A stretch of DNA of 64,000 nucleotides from an uncultured Eubacterium sp. (lineage in GTDB: Bacteria; Bacillota; Clostridia; Lachnospirales; Lachnospiraceae), in the NCBI GenBank assembly GCA_934316845.1, contig CAKRDZ010000010.1:1-64000 (forward strand), given 5' to 3'. Position 1 is the first letter of the stretch. Each line of letters opens with the position of its first letter. The notes below the pieces were generated by a model, which had not been told where the DNA came from, ran no database searches, and saw only the letters and a list, made by a program, of their open reading frames with translations. This document shows, one piece after another, positions 40,255-49,901 of this stretch. A program made the translations under genes and the position numbers.

Positions 40255-41607
40255 ATGAACGAGAAAACAACTGCAATTCGCGACGCCAGACAGCTCGGAC
40301 TGCCCAAAATGCTGCTCCTTGGCCTGCAGCACATGTTTGCAATGTTTGGTGCTACGATTTTGGTGCCAATTCTGGTAAGCAGCTATTATGGGGATGTATC
40401 ACAGGGGAGATTGATTCAGGTTACACTGTTTTGTGCAGGAATCGGAACACTGTTTTTCCATTTAATGGCAAAAATGAAAGTTCCTGCTTTTTTGGGATCT
40501 TCTTTTGCTTTTCTGGGAGGGTTTGCGACAGTAGCAAGTTTTAACGATGGAAAATATGCCGGCATGAGCGGAGACGACAAACTTGCTTATGCAAGCGGAG
40601 GAATTGTGATCGCAGGACTTTTATACCTAATCTTAGCGCTGATCATTAAACTGGTCGGAGTGAAAAAAGTAATGCGTTTCCTTCCACCGGTAGTAACCGG
40701 ACCGATCATTATATGCATCGGACTGAACCTTGCGGGATCCGCAATCGGAAATGCTTCTATGAACTGGCCTCTTGCACTGGTTGCACTTGTGACAATCATT
40801 ATCTTTAATATATGGGGAAAAGGAATGTGGAAAATTATTCCAATTCTTATGGGCGTTGTTATTTCTTATGTTGTTGCGTGTATATTTACTGCGTGCGGCA
40901 TTCACAATACAGATGGGTCTACCATCGTAAATCTTACTTCAACGATCGAAGCCGGCTGGATCGGTATTCCGGGATTTGAACTTTGTAAATTTGACCTTTC
41001 GGCGATTCTTGTTATGGCACCGATTGCCTTGGCTACCATGATGGAACATATCGGTGATATTTCAGCGATTTCCGCGACGGTAGGAGAAAACTATATCGAG
41101 GATCCGGGACTTCACCGCACTTTGATCGGAGACGGTATCGCAACAAGTATCTCTGCCCTGATCGGTGGACCGGCAAATACGACATACGGCGAAAATACGG
41201 GTGTATTGGAACTCAGTCGTGTACATGATCCGCGAGTGATCCGATTGGCAGCAATCTATGCAATCATACTTAGTTTTATACCCAAAATGGCATCTTTGAT
41301 CGGATCTCTTCCGACCGCGATCATCGGCGGTGTCAGCTTCATTCTCTATGGAATGATTTCTGCGATCGGAGTAAGAAACGTCGTAGAAAATAAAGTGGAT
41401 CTGACAAAATCCAGAAACTTGATTATCGCAGCTGTAATCCTTGTCAGTGGACTTGGATTTTCAGAGGGTATTACATTTACGATTGCAGGAACAGCGGTTA
41501 CTCTTACCGGACTTGCGATTGCAGCATTGGCTGGTATTATTTTAAATGCAATTTTGCCGGGAAAAGATTATGAATTTGAATCGGCAGTAAAGGAAACGGA
41601 GGAATAA
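40255..41607 (+). CDS. uraA: Uracil permease (NCS2 family)
   Basis: A 450-aa transporter of about 14 helices importing uracil with protons. Family features are GLQHMFAMFGATILVPILV, FLGSSFAFLGG, the substrate site APIALATMMEHIGDISAIS, and GGPANTTYGENTGVLELSRV. The start at 40255 has GGAGG 5 bases upstream; the frame is open further upstream without support. It is three bases upstream of upp, making a uracil salvage pair. Confidence 0.93.
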   Translation: MNEKTTAIRDARQLGLPKMLLLGLQHMFAMFGATILVPILVSSYYGDVSQGRLIQVTLFCAGIGTLFFHLMAKMKVPAFLGSSFAFLGGFATVASFNDGKYAGMSGDDKLAYASGGIVIAGLLYLILALIIKLVGVKKVMRFLPPVVTGPIIICIGLNLAGSAIGNASMNWPLALVALVTIIIFNIWGKGMWKIIPILMGVVISYVVACIFTACGIHNTDGSTIVNLTSTIEAGWIGIPGFELCKFDLSAILVMAPIALATMMEHIGDISAISATVGENYIEDPGLHRTLIGDGIATSISALIGGPANTTYGENTGVLELSRVHDPRVIRLAAIYAIILSFIPKMASLIGSLPTAIIGGVSFILYGMISAIGVRNVVENKVDLTKSRNLIIAAVILVSGLGFSEGITFTIAGTAVTLTGLAIAALAGIILNAILPGKDYEFESAVKETEE

Positions 41608-41610
41608 ATT

Positions 41611-42243
41611 ATGGCAGGACAAGTTACGTATCTGGATCACCCATTGATTCAGCATAAAATTTCAAGATTGAGAGATAAGACGACAGGAACCAATGAATTT
41701 CGTTCACTGGTAGAGGAAATTGCGATGCTTATGGGATATGAAGCACTTCGTGATCTTCCGACCGAAGATGTGACGGTGGAGACACCGATCGAGACGTGCA
41801 AGACACCGATGATCGCAGGAAGAAAGATGGCGGTAGTGCCGATCCTTCGTGCAGGACTTGGTATGGTAAGCGGAATTACAGCGCTTGTGCCGACCGCAAA
41901 GATCGGACACATCGGATTGTACCGCGATGAAGAGACACATGAACCACATGAGTATTACTGCAAATTGCCGGATCCGATCGAAGAACGTCTGATCGTAGTG
42001 ACCGATCCGATGCTTGCGACAGGTGGTTCCGCAATCGCGGCGGTGGATTTTATCAAACAGCATGGTGGAAAAAATATTAAATTCTTGTGCATCATTGCAG
42101 CACCGGAAGGCGTAAAACGGCTTCAGGAAGCACATCCGGATATTCAGATCTACGTAGGACATCTGGACCGCGAATTGAATGAAGCAGCGTATATCTGTCC
42201 GGGACTTGGTGATGCCGGAGACCGTATTTTCGGAACAAAATAA
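41611..42243 (+). CDS. upp: Uracil phosphoribosyltransferase
   Basis: A 210-aa enzyme converting uracil and PRPP to UMP. It begins GQVTYLDHPLIQHKISRLRD and has the PRPP loop VTDPMLATGGSAIAAVDFI and the uracil-binding C-terminus YICPGLGDAGDRIFGTK. It directly follows the uracil permease. Confidence 0.97.
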   Translation: MAGQVTYLDHPLIQHKISRLRDKTTGTNEFRSLVEEIAMLMGYEALRDLPTEDVTVETPIETCKTPMIAGRKMAVVPILRAGLGMVSGITALVPTAKIGHIGLYRDEETHEPHEYYCKLPDPIEERLIVVTDPMLATGGSAIAAVDFIKQHGGKNIKFLCIIAAPEGVKRLQEAHPDIQIYVGHLDRELNEAAYICPGLGDAGDRIFGTK

Positions 42244-42286
42244 AATCTGAATAATTATAAATAAAAATATACCGGAGGGATGCATC

Positions 42287-45103
42287 ATGGTATTGGATTG
42301 GAATAAGTATGTAGAGATGGCAAGACAGGTATCCGCAGAGGGATGCGTGCTTTTGAAAAATGAAGCACACACTCTGCCGCTGCAGGAAGGCTGCCGCGTC
42401 GCAGTATTTGGAAGGATTCAAAACAATTACTATAAAAGTGGTACCGGTTCCGGGGGAATGGTAAATGTTTCCAAAGTAACCGGGATTCTTGATGCTCTGT
42501 TGGAAGAGCCGGGATTGAGTGTGGATGAAACTGTGCGCAAAACCTATGAAGAATGGGAAAAAGAAAATCCATTTGATGAGGGAATCGGCTGGGCCAATGA
42601 GCCATGGTCGCAGGTTGAGATGCCGCTGGAAGAAGACTTTGTCCGTGAGGCATCTCTCCGAAACAACACAGCGCTGGTAATTATTGGAAGAACAGCCGGA
42701 GAAGACCGCGATAACGTCGATGCAGAAGGAGCATATAAACTTTCAAAGACCGAGATTGATATGCTTGAAAAAGTTACTTCGTATTTTGAAAAGACAGCCG
42801 TTCTTTTTAATATCGGAAGTATCATTGACATGTCACATCCATGTTTGCAGGCCTGCCAGGCGCAGATGATCGTGTGGCAGGGCGGCATGGTTGGTGGCTG
42901 TGGGGTCGTGGATGTGCTGACCGGGAGAGTGTCGCCGTGCGGCCACTTAACCGATACGATTGCCAAAAAAGTAGAAGATTACCCATCTTCGCCGTATTTT
43001 GGAGGCGAAGAGAAAAACTTTTATGTGGAAGATATCTATGTCGGCTACCGGTATTTTGAAACGGCGGCGAAAGAGGAAGTGCTGTATCCATTTGGTTATG
43101 GGCTTTCTTATACGACATTCCGTGATACGTGCATTGATTTTTCCATCCGCGAGGATTTTGGATGTGAGATACAGGTGCAGGTAAAAAATACCGGAAAGAC
43201 AGCGGGAAAACACGTGGTACAGGCGTATATTGAGGCACCGCAGGGCAAACTTGGTAAACCGGCGCGGAGCCTTTGCGGATTTGCCAAAACCGGAGTGATC
43301 GAGCCGGAAGAACGGGAACTGGTAAAAATCCCCATTCCATTTTCTGCGATTGCTTCGTACGATGATTCCGGGGTTACCGGCGCGCCGCACTGTATGGTGC
43401 TTGAACCGGGAAGATACCGGATCTACGTGGGTTCCGATGTCCGTAATGCCGAAGAAGCAGCAAATTTCGAGATCATGCAGCAGAAGGTGGTTGAACAGCT
43501 GCAACAGGCACTTGCGCCGGTAGAAGCATTCGAACGCTTCAAAATGAGTAGAGATCAAAATGGAAAATTTGAACTGACACGCGAACCGGTTCCGACAGGC
43601 GAAAAACAGGAAGCGAAAAAACGCGCTGAAAATCTGCCGGAAGAGATCGCGTATACGGGAGACAACGGGTATGTACTGAAAGATGTGGCAGATGGAAAAA
43701 TCACGATGGAGGAATTTGTCGCACAGTTTTCTGACGAGGATCTGTCGTGCATCGTGCGCGGAGAAGGCATGGGAAGTCCGAAAGTAACGCCGGGTACGGC
43801 TGCGGCTTACGGCGGCGTCTCGGAACATTTGAAAAAAATGGGGATTCCTTGCGGCTGCTGTTCGGATGGACCGTCGGGAATGCGGATTGACTGCGGAAAG
43901 AAAGCTTTCAGCCTTCCAAACGGTACGTTGATCGCGTGTACGTGGAATACCGCGCTGGTGGAGCAGTTATTTGAGTGCCTCGGACTGGAAATGATTTCCA
44001 ATAAGATTGACAACATCCTGGGGCCGGGGATCAATATTCACAGACATCCGTTAAACGGGCGCAATTTTGAATATTTTTCAGAAGATCCCCTTCTCTCCGG
44101 TAAGATGGCGGCGGCAGAGATCCGTGGTTTGAAAAAGCAGGGCGTGACGGGAACGCTCAAACATTTTGCTGCCAACAATCAGGAAAAGAAGCGGCATGAT
44201 GTGGATTCGGTCGTTTCCGAGAGAGCACTTCGTGAGATCTACTTGAAAGGCTTTGAGATTGCGGTAAAAGAGGCGCATGCGGATTCTGTCATGACGACCT
44301 ATGGGCGTTTGAACGGAGTCTGGACTGCCGGAAGATACGAATTAAATACATCCATTCTGCGTGAAGAATGGGGATTTACCGGTATCGTGATGACCGACTG
44401 GTGGGCGAAGATCAACAACCAGTCCGGGACAGAAGGCGTTGGAAATGACTTTGCGTCCATGATACGCGCGCAGAATGATATTTATATGGTGTGTCCGCAG
44501 GGCGACCAAAATGCTACGGACGATAACACCTTGAAAGAACTTGCGGCCGGCACGCTGACGCGGGGCGAATTGCAGCGCAGTGCTGCCAATATCTGTCGTC
44601 AGCTTATGAGTCTGCCTGCGTTTGCAAGGATGAATGGAGAGGCAGAGACCGTAGAGATTCTCCATAAGCCGGAAGATAAGTCCGACTTTGATATGGAAGA
44701 TATTGTATATTATACATTTGACGAAAAGGGCGAGATCCCGATGGATGGAATCGATACTTCAAAGGGCAGCAGTTTTGTGTTTGCGATTGAGGTGCCAACC
44801 GGTCATTTGTATGATCTGCATATTGAGTATTCTTCAGAATCCGGGGAACTGGCGCAGATTCCAATGACGATTTTCAGCCAGAGTGTGCCGGTTGGCGTCG
44901 TGACGTTCAACGGAACGGACGGTGAGATCCGGACAATGGAGAAGAAAGTTTATATGGCGACGCAGTATATCGTCGTGCGCCTGTATTTTGTGCAGGGCGG
45001 CGTCAACATTCATAAATTTGTTTTTACGGATACAGGAAAAGATATACAAAAGGACATTGTCGAACTTGACGGAAATCCGGAGTTTGACTTTGCGTTACGT
45101 TAA
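42287..45103 (+). CDS. GH3 beta-glucosidase-type enzyme with swapped domain order
   Basis: A 938-aa cytoplasmic enzyme (no signal peptide). The usual C-terminal alpha/beta sandwich comes first (GCVLLKNEAHTLPLQEGCRV, residues 1-240), then an FN3-like domain (VLYPFGYGLSYTTF, HVVQAYIEAPQGK, to about 385). The catalytic TIM-barrel follows (PCGCCSDGPSGMR, GPGINIHRHPLNGRNFEYFS, TLKHFAANNQEKKRH) with the nucleophile Asp in GFTGIVMTDWW, and a C-terminal beta-rich tail. Permuted GH3 enzymes of this kind are known from rumen clostridia. The exact sugar is undetermined. Confidence 0.9.
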   Translation: MVLDWNKYVEMARQVSAEGCVLLKNEAHTLPLQEGCRVAVFGRIQNNYYKSGTGSGGMVNVSKVTGILDALLEEPGLSVDETVRKTYEEWEKENPFDEGIGWANEPWSQVEMPLEEDFVREASLRNNTALVIIGRTAGEDRDNVDAEGAYKLSKTEIDMLEKVTSYFEKTAVLFNIGSIIDMSHPCLQACQAQMIVWQGGMVGGCGVVDVLTGRVSPCGHLTDTIAKKVEDYPSSPYFGGEEKNFYVEDIYVGYRYFETAAKEEVLYPFGYGLSYTTFRDTCIDFSIREDFGCEIQVQVKNTGKTAGKHVVQAYIEAPQGKLGKPARSLCGFAKTGVIEPEERELVKIPIPFSAIASYDDSGVTGAPHCMVLEPGRYRIYVGSDVRNAEEAANFEIMQQKVVEQLQQALAPVEAFERFKMSRDQNGKFELTREPVPTGEKQEAKKRAENLPEEIAYTGDNGYVLKDVADGKITMEEFVAQFSDEDLSCIVRGEGMGSPKVTPGTAAAYGGVSEHLKKMGIPCGCCSDGPSGMRIDCGKKAFSLPNGTLIACTWNTALVEQLFECLGLEMISNKIDNILGPGINIHRHPLNGRNFEYFSEDPLLSGKMAAAEIRGLKKQGVTGTLKHFAANNQEKKRHDVDSVVSERALREIYLKGFEIAVKEAHADSVMTTYGRLNGVWTAGRYELNTSILREEWGFTGIVMTDWWAKINNQSGTEGVGNDFASMIRAQNDIYMVCPQGDQNATDDNTLKELAAGTLTRGELQRSAANICRQLMSLPAFARMNGEAETVEILHKPEDKSDFDMEDIVYYTFDEKGEIPMDGIDTSKGSSFVFAIEVPTGHLYDLHIEYSSESGELAQIPMTIFSQSVPVGVVTFNGTDGEIRTMEKKVYMATQYIVVRLYFVQGGVNIHKFVFTDTGKDIQKDIVELDGNPEFDFALR

Positions 45104-45117
45104 AAAGGAGGAAAGCA

Positions 45118-45960
45118 ATGGAAATTTTACTTGGCATTATTGTGATTCTGCTGGTTATTTCCAATGTCTATCTGATGATAACGATGCAGCGCCAGAACCG
45201 GAAGCCGGAGAGCAATCCGCAGATTGAGGAAATCCGCCGGGAAATTGCCGGATTGCAGCGGATGTTTACCGGGGTGAAAACCCGTGGGATCTGGGGAGAA
45301 TGGCAGCTGGGAAGCATTTTAGATGAAATCCTCACTCCGGATCAGTACGAGACGGAATGTATGGTAATTCCGGGAAGGACTACACGTGTAGAATATGCGG
45401 TGAAACTTCCGGGAAGATATGAGGAACCGGTTTATCTTCCGATTGATTCCAAATTTCCGCTGGATGCGTATCTTCAATACGAAGAGGCGCTGCAGAGCAG
45501 CAGCCGGGAAATGGCGGAAGATGCGGCAATTGTGTTTAAAAACCGCGTGAAGTCGTTTGCGAAGGAGATTCACGATAAGTACATTCTGCCGCCGTATACG
45601 ACAGATTTTGCCGTGTTGTTTTTTCCAATTGAGGCAATCTATGTGGCAGCAGTCAAGCTCGGACTGCCGCAGGAATTGATGCGGCTTTACAAGGTGACGA
45701 TGGCTTCGCCGGCGAGTGTCGGAGTGCTGCTGAACAGCTTACAGATGGGATTTCGGACACTTGAGATACAGGAAAAGAGCGGCGACGTGTGGCGTGTTTT
45801 GACGGAAGTGCGCTCAGAGGTAGACAGTTACGAAGAAGTTTTATTGAACCTGCAAAAGCGGTTAGAACAGTCGGAAAAAGAACTGGACATGCTTGTCGGC
45901 AGACGGACGAGGATGTTGAAGAAAAAATTAGAAATGTTAGATGATACAGACTGGCAGTAA
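45118..45960 (+). CDS. rmuC: RmuC-family protein (short form)
   Basis: A 280-aa protein with one N-terminal membrane helix (LLGIIVILLVISNVYLMI). The PD-(D/E)XK-like RmuC core begins TRGIWGEWQLGSILDEIL and contains PIDSKFPLDAYLQYEEA, KYILPPYTTDFAVLFFPIEA and ASPASVGVLLNSLQMGF. The long coiled coil of E. coli RmuC is nearly absent, so this is a compact form. RmuC limits recombination-associated rearrangements. It is 14 bases after the GH3 gene. Confidence 0.9.
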   Translation: MEILLGIIVILLVISNVYLMITMQRQNRKPESNPQIEEIRREIAGLQRMFTGVKTRGIWGEWQLGSILDEILTPDQYETECMVIPGRTTRVEYAVKLPGRYEEPVYLPIDSKFPLDAYLQYEEALQSSSREMAEDAAIVFKNRVKSFAKEIHDKYILPPYTTDFAVLFFPIEAIYVAAVKLGLPQELMRLYKVTMASPASVGVLLNSLQMGFRTLEIQEKSGDVWRVLTEVRSEVDSYEEVLLNLQKRLEQSEKELDMLVGRRTRMLKKKLEMLDDTDWQ

Positions 45961-45999
45961 AAAACGCCTCCCTGATTCGGTTGTTTCAGGGAGGCGTTT
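45961..45999. terminator. Bidirectional terminator between rmuC and the LRR gene
   Basis: AACGCCTCCCTGA and TCAGGGAGGCGTT form a 13-bp perfect stem flanked by A and T runs, between convergent genes. Confidence 0.9.
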
Positions 46000-46006
46000 G
46001 TGCGCT

Positions 46007-47695
46007 TTATGCTTTTACTTTTTTAACATTCGAGGCTTTTCCGTATACGGTCTTTGTCTTTCCGTTGACCTTTGCTTTTTTAAAGGCTCTTATATAGAAA
46101 GAAGTTGTCGCCTTTTTCTTTAACTTAATGGAAATTTTTGTCGTTTTTGCGGATACATTTTTGACTTTTACAAATTTGATCTTTTTGGCTTTTTTCGCCT
46201 TTGTACCCTTTTTGACTACCTTTTTGTAAATGGTGTAACCGGAAGCACCTTTTATTTTTTTCCATGTAAGGACGGCCTTTCCTTTTTTCTTTTTGACGGA
46301 AGTAAGTTTGACTTTTCCTACACTGACTTTGGCAGGTGCCGGTGTGACAGAGGCAGGTGCCGGTGTGACAGAGGCAGGTGCCGCAGGAGTAGTTATGGCT
46401 GCGACAGGAACCGGTGCCGGAGTGCTCGTCGGTACGACAGACATGCCTAAAAGTACGAGGGCATTGGTATTTCCGCTCGCAGCAAGCGCTTTTTTGGTAG
46501 AATCGCCTACGCCTTCAAAAGCGGAAGAAGCGATGATGGTATCTGGCGGAATATTGATTTCTTTTAAGTTTGGCACATTTTTGAAAGCATCGTCTCCAAT
46601 ATTTTTTACGGATTGAGGCAATTGCACTTTTTCCAGATTTCCACATTTTTCAAAGGTGCCTTTTTCAATGTTGGTAAGTCCCTCCGAGAGGTAGACATTG
46701 TGGATCTGTGCGCAGCTAAAAGCGTATTCGCCCAAAGTATAATTGGTATTGGAAGAAACTTCTACCTGTAAAATATTTCCACAATTTGCAAAGGCATAGG
46801 AGCCGATGCTTGTGACGGAACCCTGCAATACAATATTGTGAATGCCGCTGTTATAGAAAGCGTGGTCGCCTACGGTCGTGATGGAACCGGTGCTGTTTAC
46901 GGTAAAGTCCGTGATGTTTGCTGTCTTTTCTACGGCATAATTTCCCAGCCGGCCGACCGTTCCGTTGATCGTGATCGTATGGAGCTGACTGCACGAAAAA
47001 GCGTAGTCGTCAATGTTATCGATGGAAGCGCCGGCAGCAAGCGTAAAGTCAAGGAAATTTGGAGTGTTTGCAAATGCACGATTTCCAATTTTATCCATAT
47101 TTCCTGCTACGGTGATGCTTTTGATCGAGGAGCTTTGGAATGCATTGTCCTCGATCGTTTTTAATGAAGCCGGCAGCGTATCAGAAAGTACCGGATTTTT
47201 TGCAGTTTCATCCAGATTACCGGTTTCGTTTGCCGGAGTTTCCGACACCGGATTTTCGATGGAACCGGATTCGATTTCGCCAGCCACCGGCTGTTTGATA
47301 ATTTCATCTACCGCCGCCGTGGTGTAACTCTTTACATATTCTACGGTGGACGATGCAAATGTGTCGGAGCCGATGCTTACAATGCTGTCCGGAAGATATA
47401 CGACATGGCAGTTCGTCTTTCCGGAAAACGGGGCATTGATGGCGCGCACGGCAATGCCGTTGATCTTGTAAGGTACAACGATGGATGAGGTGTTGTATAA
47501 GCCGTCAAATCCGGTAATGGTATAAATACCGTTTACGTATTCGGCATGAAACAGGGATTCGTCTGTTATCTGAACGGAATCCTGGTTTTCTGCTGCCTGA
47601 ATGGTTGTCCGGTTATCCGGTGCGGCAGCAAGGGAACTTGCCACAAGTGCCGTCGAAAGGGTGAGTGCACCCAAAAGTTTTGTAAATTGTTTCAT
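46007..47695 (-). CDS. Secreted BspA-like leucine-rich-repeat protein
   Basis: A 562-aa exported protein. The signal peptide (FTKLLGALTLSTALVASSLA) is followed by LRR_5/BspA-type repeats from about residue 75 to 410 (TIEDNAFQSSSIKSITVAGN; VTSIGSYAFANCGNILQVEV; NIGDDAFKNVPNLKEINIPP). Then come a Pro/Ala/Thr linker with VTPAPAS repeats and a Lys-rich FN3-like domain (KVKLTSVKKKKGKAVLTWKK). BspA-type proteins mediate surface adhesion. No sortase motif is seen. Confidence 0.88.
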   Translation of the reverse strand: MKQFTKLLGALTLSTALVASSLAAAPDNRTTIQAAENQDSVQITDESLFHAEYVNGIYTITGFDGLYNTSSIVVPYKINGIAVRAINAPFSGKTNCHVVYLPDSIVSIGSDTFASSTVEYVKSYTTAAVDEIIKQPVAGEIESGSIENPVSETPANETGNLDETAKNPVLSDTLPASLKTIEDNAFQSSSIKSITVAGNMDKIGNRAFANTPNFLDFTLAAGASIDNIDDYAFSCSQLHTITINGTVGRLGNYAVEKTANITDFTVNSTGSITTVGDHAFYNSGIHNIVLQGSVTSIGSYAFANCGNILQVEVSSNTNYTLGEYAFSCAQIHNVYLSEGLTNIEKGTFEKCGNLEKVQLPQSVKNIGDDAFKNVPNLKEINIPPDTIIASSAFEGVGDSTKKALAASGNTNALVLLGMSVVPTSTPAPVPVAAITTPAAPASVTPAPASVTPAPAKVSVGKVKLTSVKKKKGKAVLTWKKIKGASGYTIYKKVVKKGTKAKKAKKIKFVKVKNVSAKTTKISIKLKKKATTSFYIRAFKKAKVNGKTKTVYGKASNVKKVKA

Positions 47696-47714
47696 TCTTT
47701 TTTTCCTTTCTCCT

Positions 47715-48578
47715 TTAGCGGTAAAGATCGGTTACATAGACAAAGCATCGGCAGGGGAGATTCCGGCAGATTTCTTTGGCGTGCATGGCATCTTTCTGGT
47801 TGTCATAAATACCAAAGACGGTCGGACCGCTTCCACTCATGAGAGCGCCCATAGCACCATTTTCCATCATGGTCTGTTTGATGAGCGCAATGTCGGGATG
47901 AGCCGGGATGGTAACGGTTTCCAGTATATTTGCCATGTTGTCACACAGTGCCTGCAGATCTCTTCTCCGAATGCATTCAATCATGGTGTCGATGTCCGGG
48001 TGAATGGTCGCCTCATCGAGCACGAGATTGGAGTAGACAAATTTGGTTGATACGTGAAAGGCCGGTTTGGCGATGAGTATATGACATGCCGGTGCCGGCG
48101 GAAGCGGCGACAGGATCTCGCCGATTCCCTCGGAAAGCGCAGTCCCTTTTTGGATACAATAAGGGATGTCGGCGCCGAGAGTGATCCCGCGTTCTTTCAG
48201 ATCCTCGTCGGTAAGTCCGAGATCGAAGAGCCGGTTCATTGCGATCATGCAGGAGGCAGCGTCCGTGCTCCCGCCTGCCATACCGGCGGCGACGGGGATC
48301 CGCTTGTCCAGATGAATGGACACTCCCTCGGAAATTCCAAATTCTTCCATAAGAAGCCTTGCGCTTTTATAGACAAGGTTGTCTTCATTCACCGGAAGAA
48401 AATGAAGATTTGTCGTCAGACTGATATCCGGTGTCTTTGTCTTTTTTAATGTCAAACGGTCAAAGAGCCGTATGCTCTGCATAATCATTTTTACTTCGTG
48501 ATAGCCGTCGCTGCGGCGGCGGATGACATCAAGACCAAGATTGATCTTGGCTGGTGCGTTGATCCATGTTGAGTCCAT
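47715..48578 (-). CDS. ispE: 4-diphosphocytidyl-2-C-methyl-D-erythritol kinase
   Basis: A 287-aa GHMP kinase of the non-mevalonate isoprenoid pathway. Motifs are PAKINLGLDVIRRRSDGYHE, the ATP loop PVAAGMAGGSTDAASCM, LGADIPYCIQKGTALSEG and the C-terminal GALMSGSGPTVFGIY. GGGGGAG precedes the start. It indicates that isoprenoids are made by the MEP route. Confidence 0.96.
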   Translation of the reverse strand: MDSTWINAPAKINLGLDVIRRRSDGYHEVKMIMQSIRLFDRLTLKKTKTPDISLTTNLHFLPVNEDNLVYKSARLLMEEFGISEGVSIHLDKRIPVAAGMAGGSTDAASCMIAMNRLFDLGLTDEDLKERGITLGADIPYCIQKGTALSEGIGEILSPLPPAPACHILIAKPAFHVSTKFVYSNLVLDEATIHPDIDTMIECIRRRDLQALCDNMANILETVTIPAHPDIALIKQTMMENGAMGALMSGSGPTVFGIYDNQKDAMHAKEICRNLPCRCFVYVTDLYR

Positions 48579-48744
48579 GTTTCTCCCCCTTTGTAAATAA
48601 AATGGTGTTACATCCTGACATAAATAAGTCTACAAAATATTATAACAGATAAATGAAAGAATAGCAAAAAGATTCCTTTGTATAAGATGGAAAAAATGGG
48701 AAAGACTATTTTGTGAGTAAATATTTGTTATTCAGGAGGTCAGT

Positions 48745-49362
48745 ATGAAAGTATTTCGATGGATTTTATTTGGGGCAGCAGTATTTGGAGTGTGTGTGCT
48801 TATGCATTTTTATGGGAAAGCGACGGAGGCCAAGGAGATGCAGGAGGATATCGCAAAAGAAGTGATCCGTCTGCACGTTGTGGCCAATAGTGATCTGGAG
48901 ATGGATCAAACGTTAAAACTGGAAGTAAAGGAAAAAATTGTAAAAATGCTCCGCCGTAAAATGAAAAAAAGTGATTCGGTTGAAGAGGCAGCGAAGATCG
49001 TGCAGGCTCAGATCCCGGAGGTGGAAAAATGTGCAGAAGAGTACATAAGGAAAAAAGGCTTTGATTACCCGGTCGACGCAACACTGGAAAACTGCTTTTT
49101 TCCGGTAAAGCAGTATGGTGATATGGTATTTCCGGCAGGAAATTATAATGCGTTGAATGTGCGGATCGGCGAGGCATCCGGGAAAAATTGGTGGTGCATC
49201 TTGTATCCGACGCTTTGTTTCGTTGACAGTACGTACCAGACTGTACCGGAGGAGTCGAAAGAAAAATTAAAGGAGTCGTTGACGGACGAAGAATATGATA
49301 TGCTGCTAGAGGGCGGCGAAAATGTGGAGTATGGGTTCTGGTTTCTGGATTTTTTTAACTGA
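48745..49362 (+). CDS. spoIIR: Stage II sporulation protein R
   Basis: A 205-aa signalling protein secreted from the forespore that triggers SpoIIGA processing of pro-sigma-E. An N-terminal membrane/signal segment is followed by EVIRLHVVANSDLEMDQTLK, the family hallmark, then PVDATLENCFFPVKQYGDMV, FPAGNYNALNVRIGEASGKNWWCILYP in two parts, and an acidic C-terminus. Its presence suggests sporulation ability. Confidence 0.95.
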   Translation: MKVFRWILFGAAVFGVCVLMHFYGKATEAKEMQEDIAKEVIRLHVVANSDLEMDQTLKLEVKEKIVKMLRRKMKKSDSVEEAAKIVQAQIPEVEKCAEEYIRKKGFDYPVDATLENCFFPVKQYGDMVFPAGNYNALNVRIGEASGKNWWCILYPTLCFVDSTYQTVPEESKEKLKESLTDEEYDMLLEGGENVEYGFWFLDFFN

Positions 49363-49405
49363 TAGAGACGCGGGAGGTGGCGCTGCCGGGTCGCTGCTCG
49401 GTTTA

Positions 49406-49803
49406 GAGGCCGCCGGCACACGTCAAAAAGAAAAAGCAAGAAAATGACGTGTGCGGAGAGGCAGGATCGGCGATGAAAGAGGCCGCCGGTACACGCCAAA
49501 AAGAAAAAAGCAAGAAAATGACGTGTGCGGAGAGGCAGGATCGGCGATGAAAGAGGCCGCCGGCACACGCCAAAAAGAAAAAGCAAGAAAATGACGTGTG
49601 CGGAGAGGCAGGATCGGCGATGAAAGAGACCGCTGGCACACGCCAAAAAGAAAAAGCAAGAAAATGACGTGTGCGGAGAGCTGGGGACGGCGATGAAAGA
49701 GGCCGTCGGCACACGCCAAAAAGAAAAAGCAAGAAAATGACGTGTGCGGAGAGCTGGGGACGGCGATGAAAGAGGCCGCCGGCACACGTCAAAAAGAAAA
49801 AAC
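49406..49803. repeat. 73-bp tandem minisatellite (about 5.4 copies)
   Basis: Units start at 49406, 49479, 49553, 49626, 49699 and 49772 (last partial). Each is 73 bp except the second (74 bp). Each begins GAGGCCGCCGG and contains an inverted repeat CACACGTCA...TGACGTGTG around an A/G-rich 19-base spacer. Units differ at a few sites (GTC/GCC; GGCAGGATC/CTGGGGAC). It is GC-richer than its surroundings. It fills most of the 539-bp gap between spoIIR and the next gene. Confidence 0.95.
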
Positions 49804-49850
49804 AAAGAAGTTCTCAAGAAAATCGAGAAAAGGGACGAAATATATAATAC

Positions 49851-49873
49851 AACAGGTAACCTGAATAGTTACC
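49851..49873 (+). promoter_or_regulatory. Inverted repeat in the leader of the hook-length-control-like gene
   Basis: A TATAAT-like element near 49841-49848 is followed by GGTAAC (49855-49860) and GTTACC (49868-49873), an inverted repeat with a 7-base loop that may be an operator. No clear -35 or sigma-28 promoter was found. Confidence 0.35.
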
Positions 49874-49901
49874 ATAAAAAACGAAAGTGAGTGAGAAATC
49901 C

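Noticed and set aside
49406..49803. CRISPR array
   Set aside because: Units are contiguous 73-bp tandem copies without variable spacers, and no cas genes are nearby.
49143..49817. Long minus-strand ORFs in all three frames over the 73-bp array (up to 224 aa)
   Set aside because: They arise because the repeat unit lacks minus-strand stops and is not a multiple of three; no ribosome site, and the longest runs into spoIIR. Treated as a by-product of the repeat.
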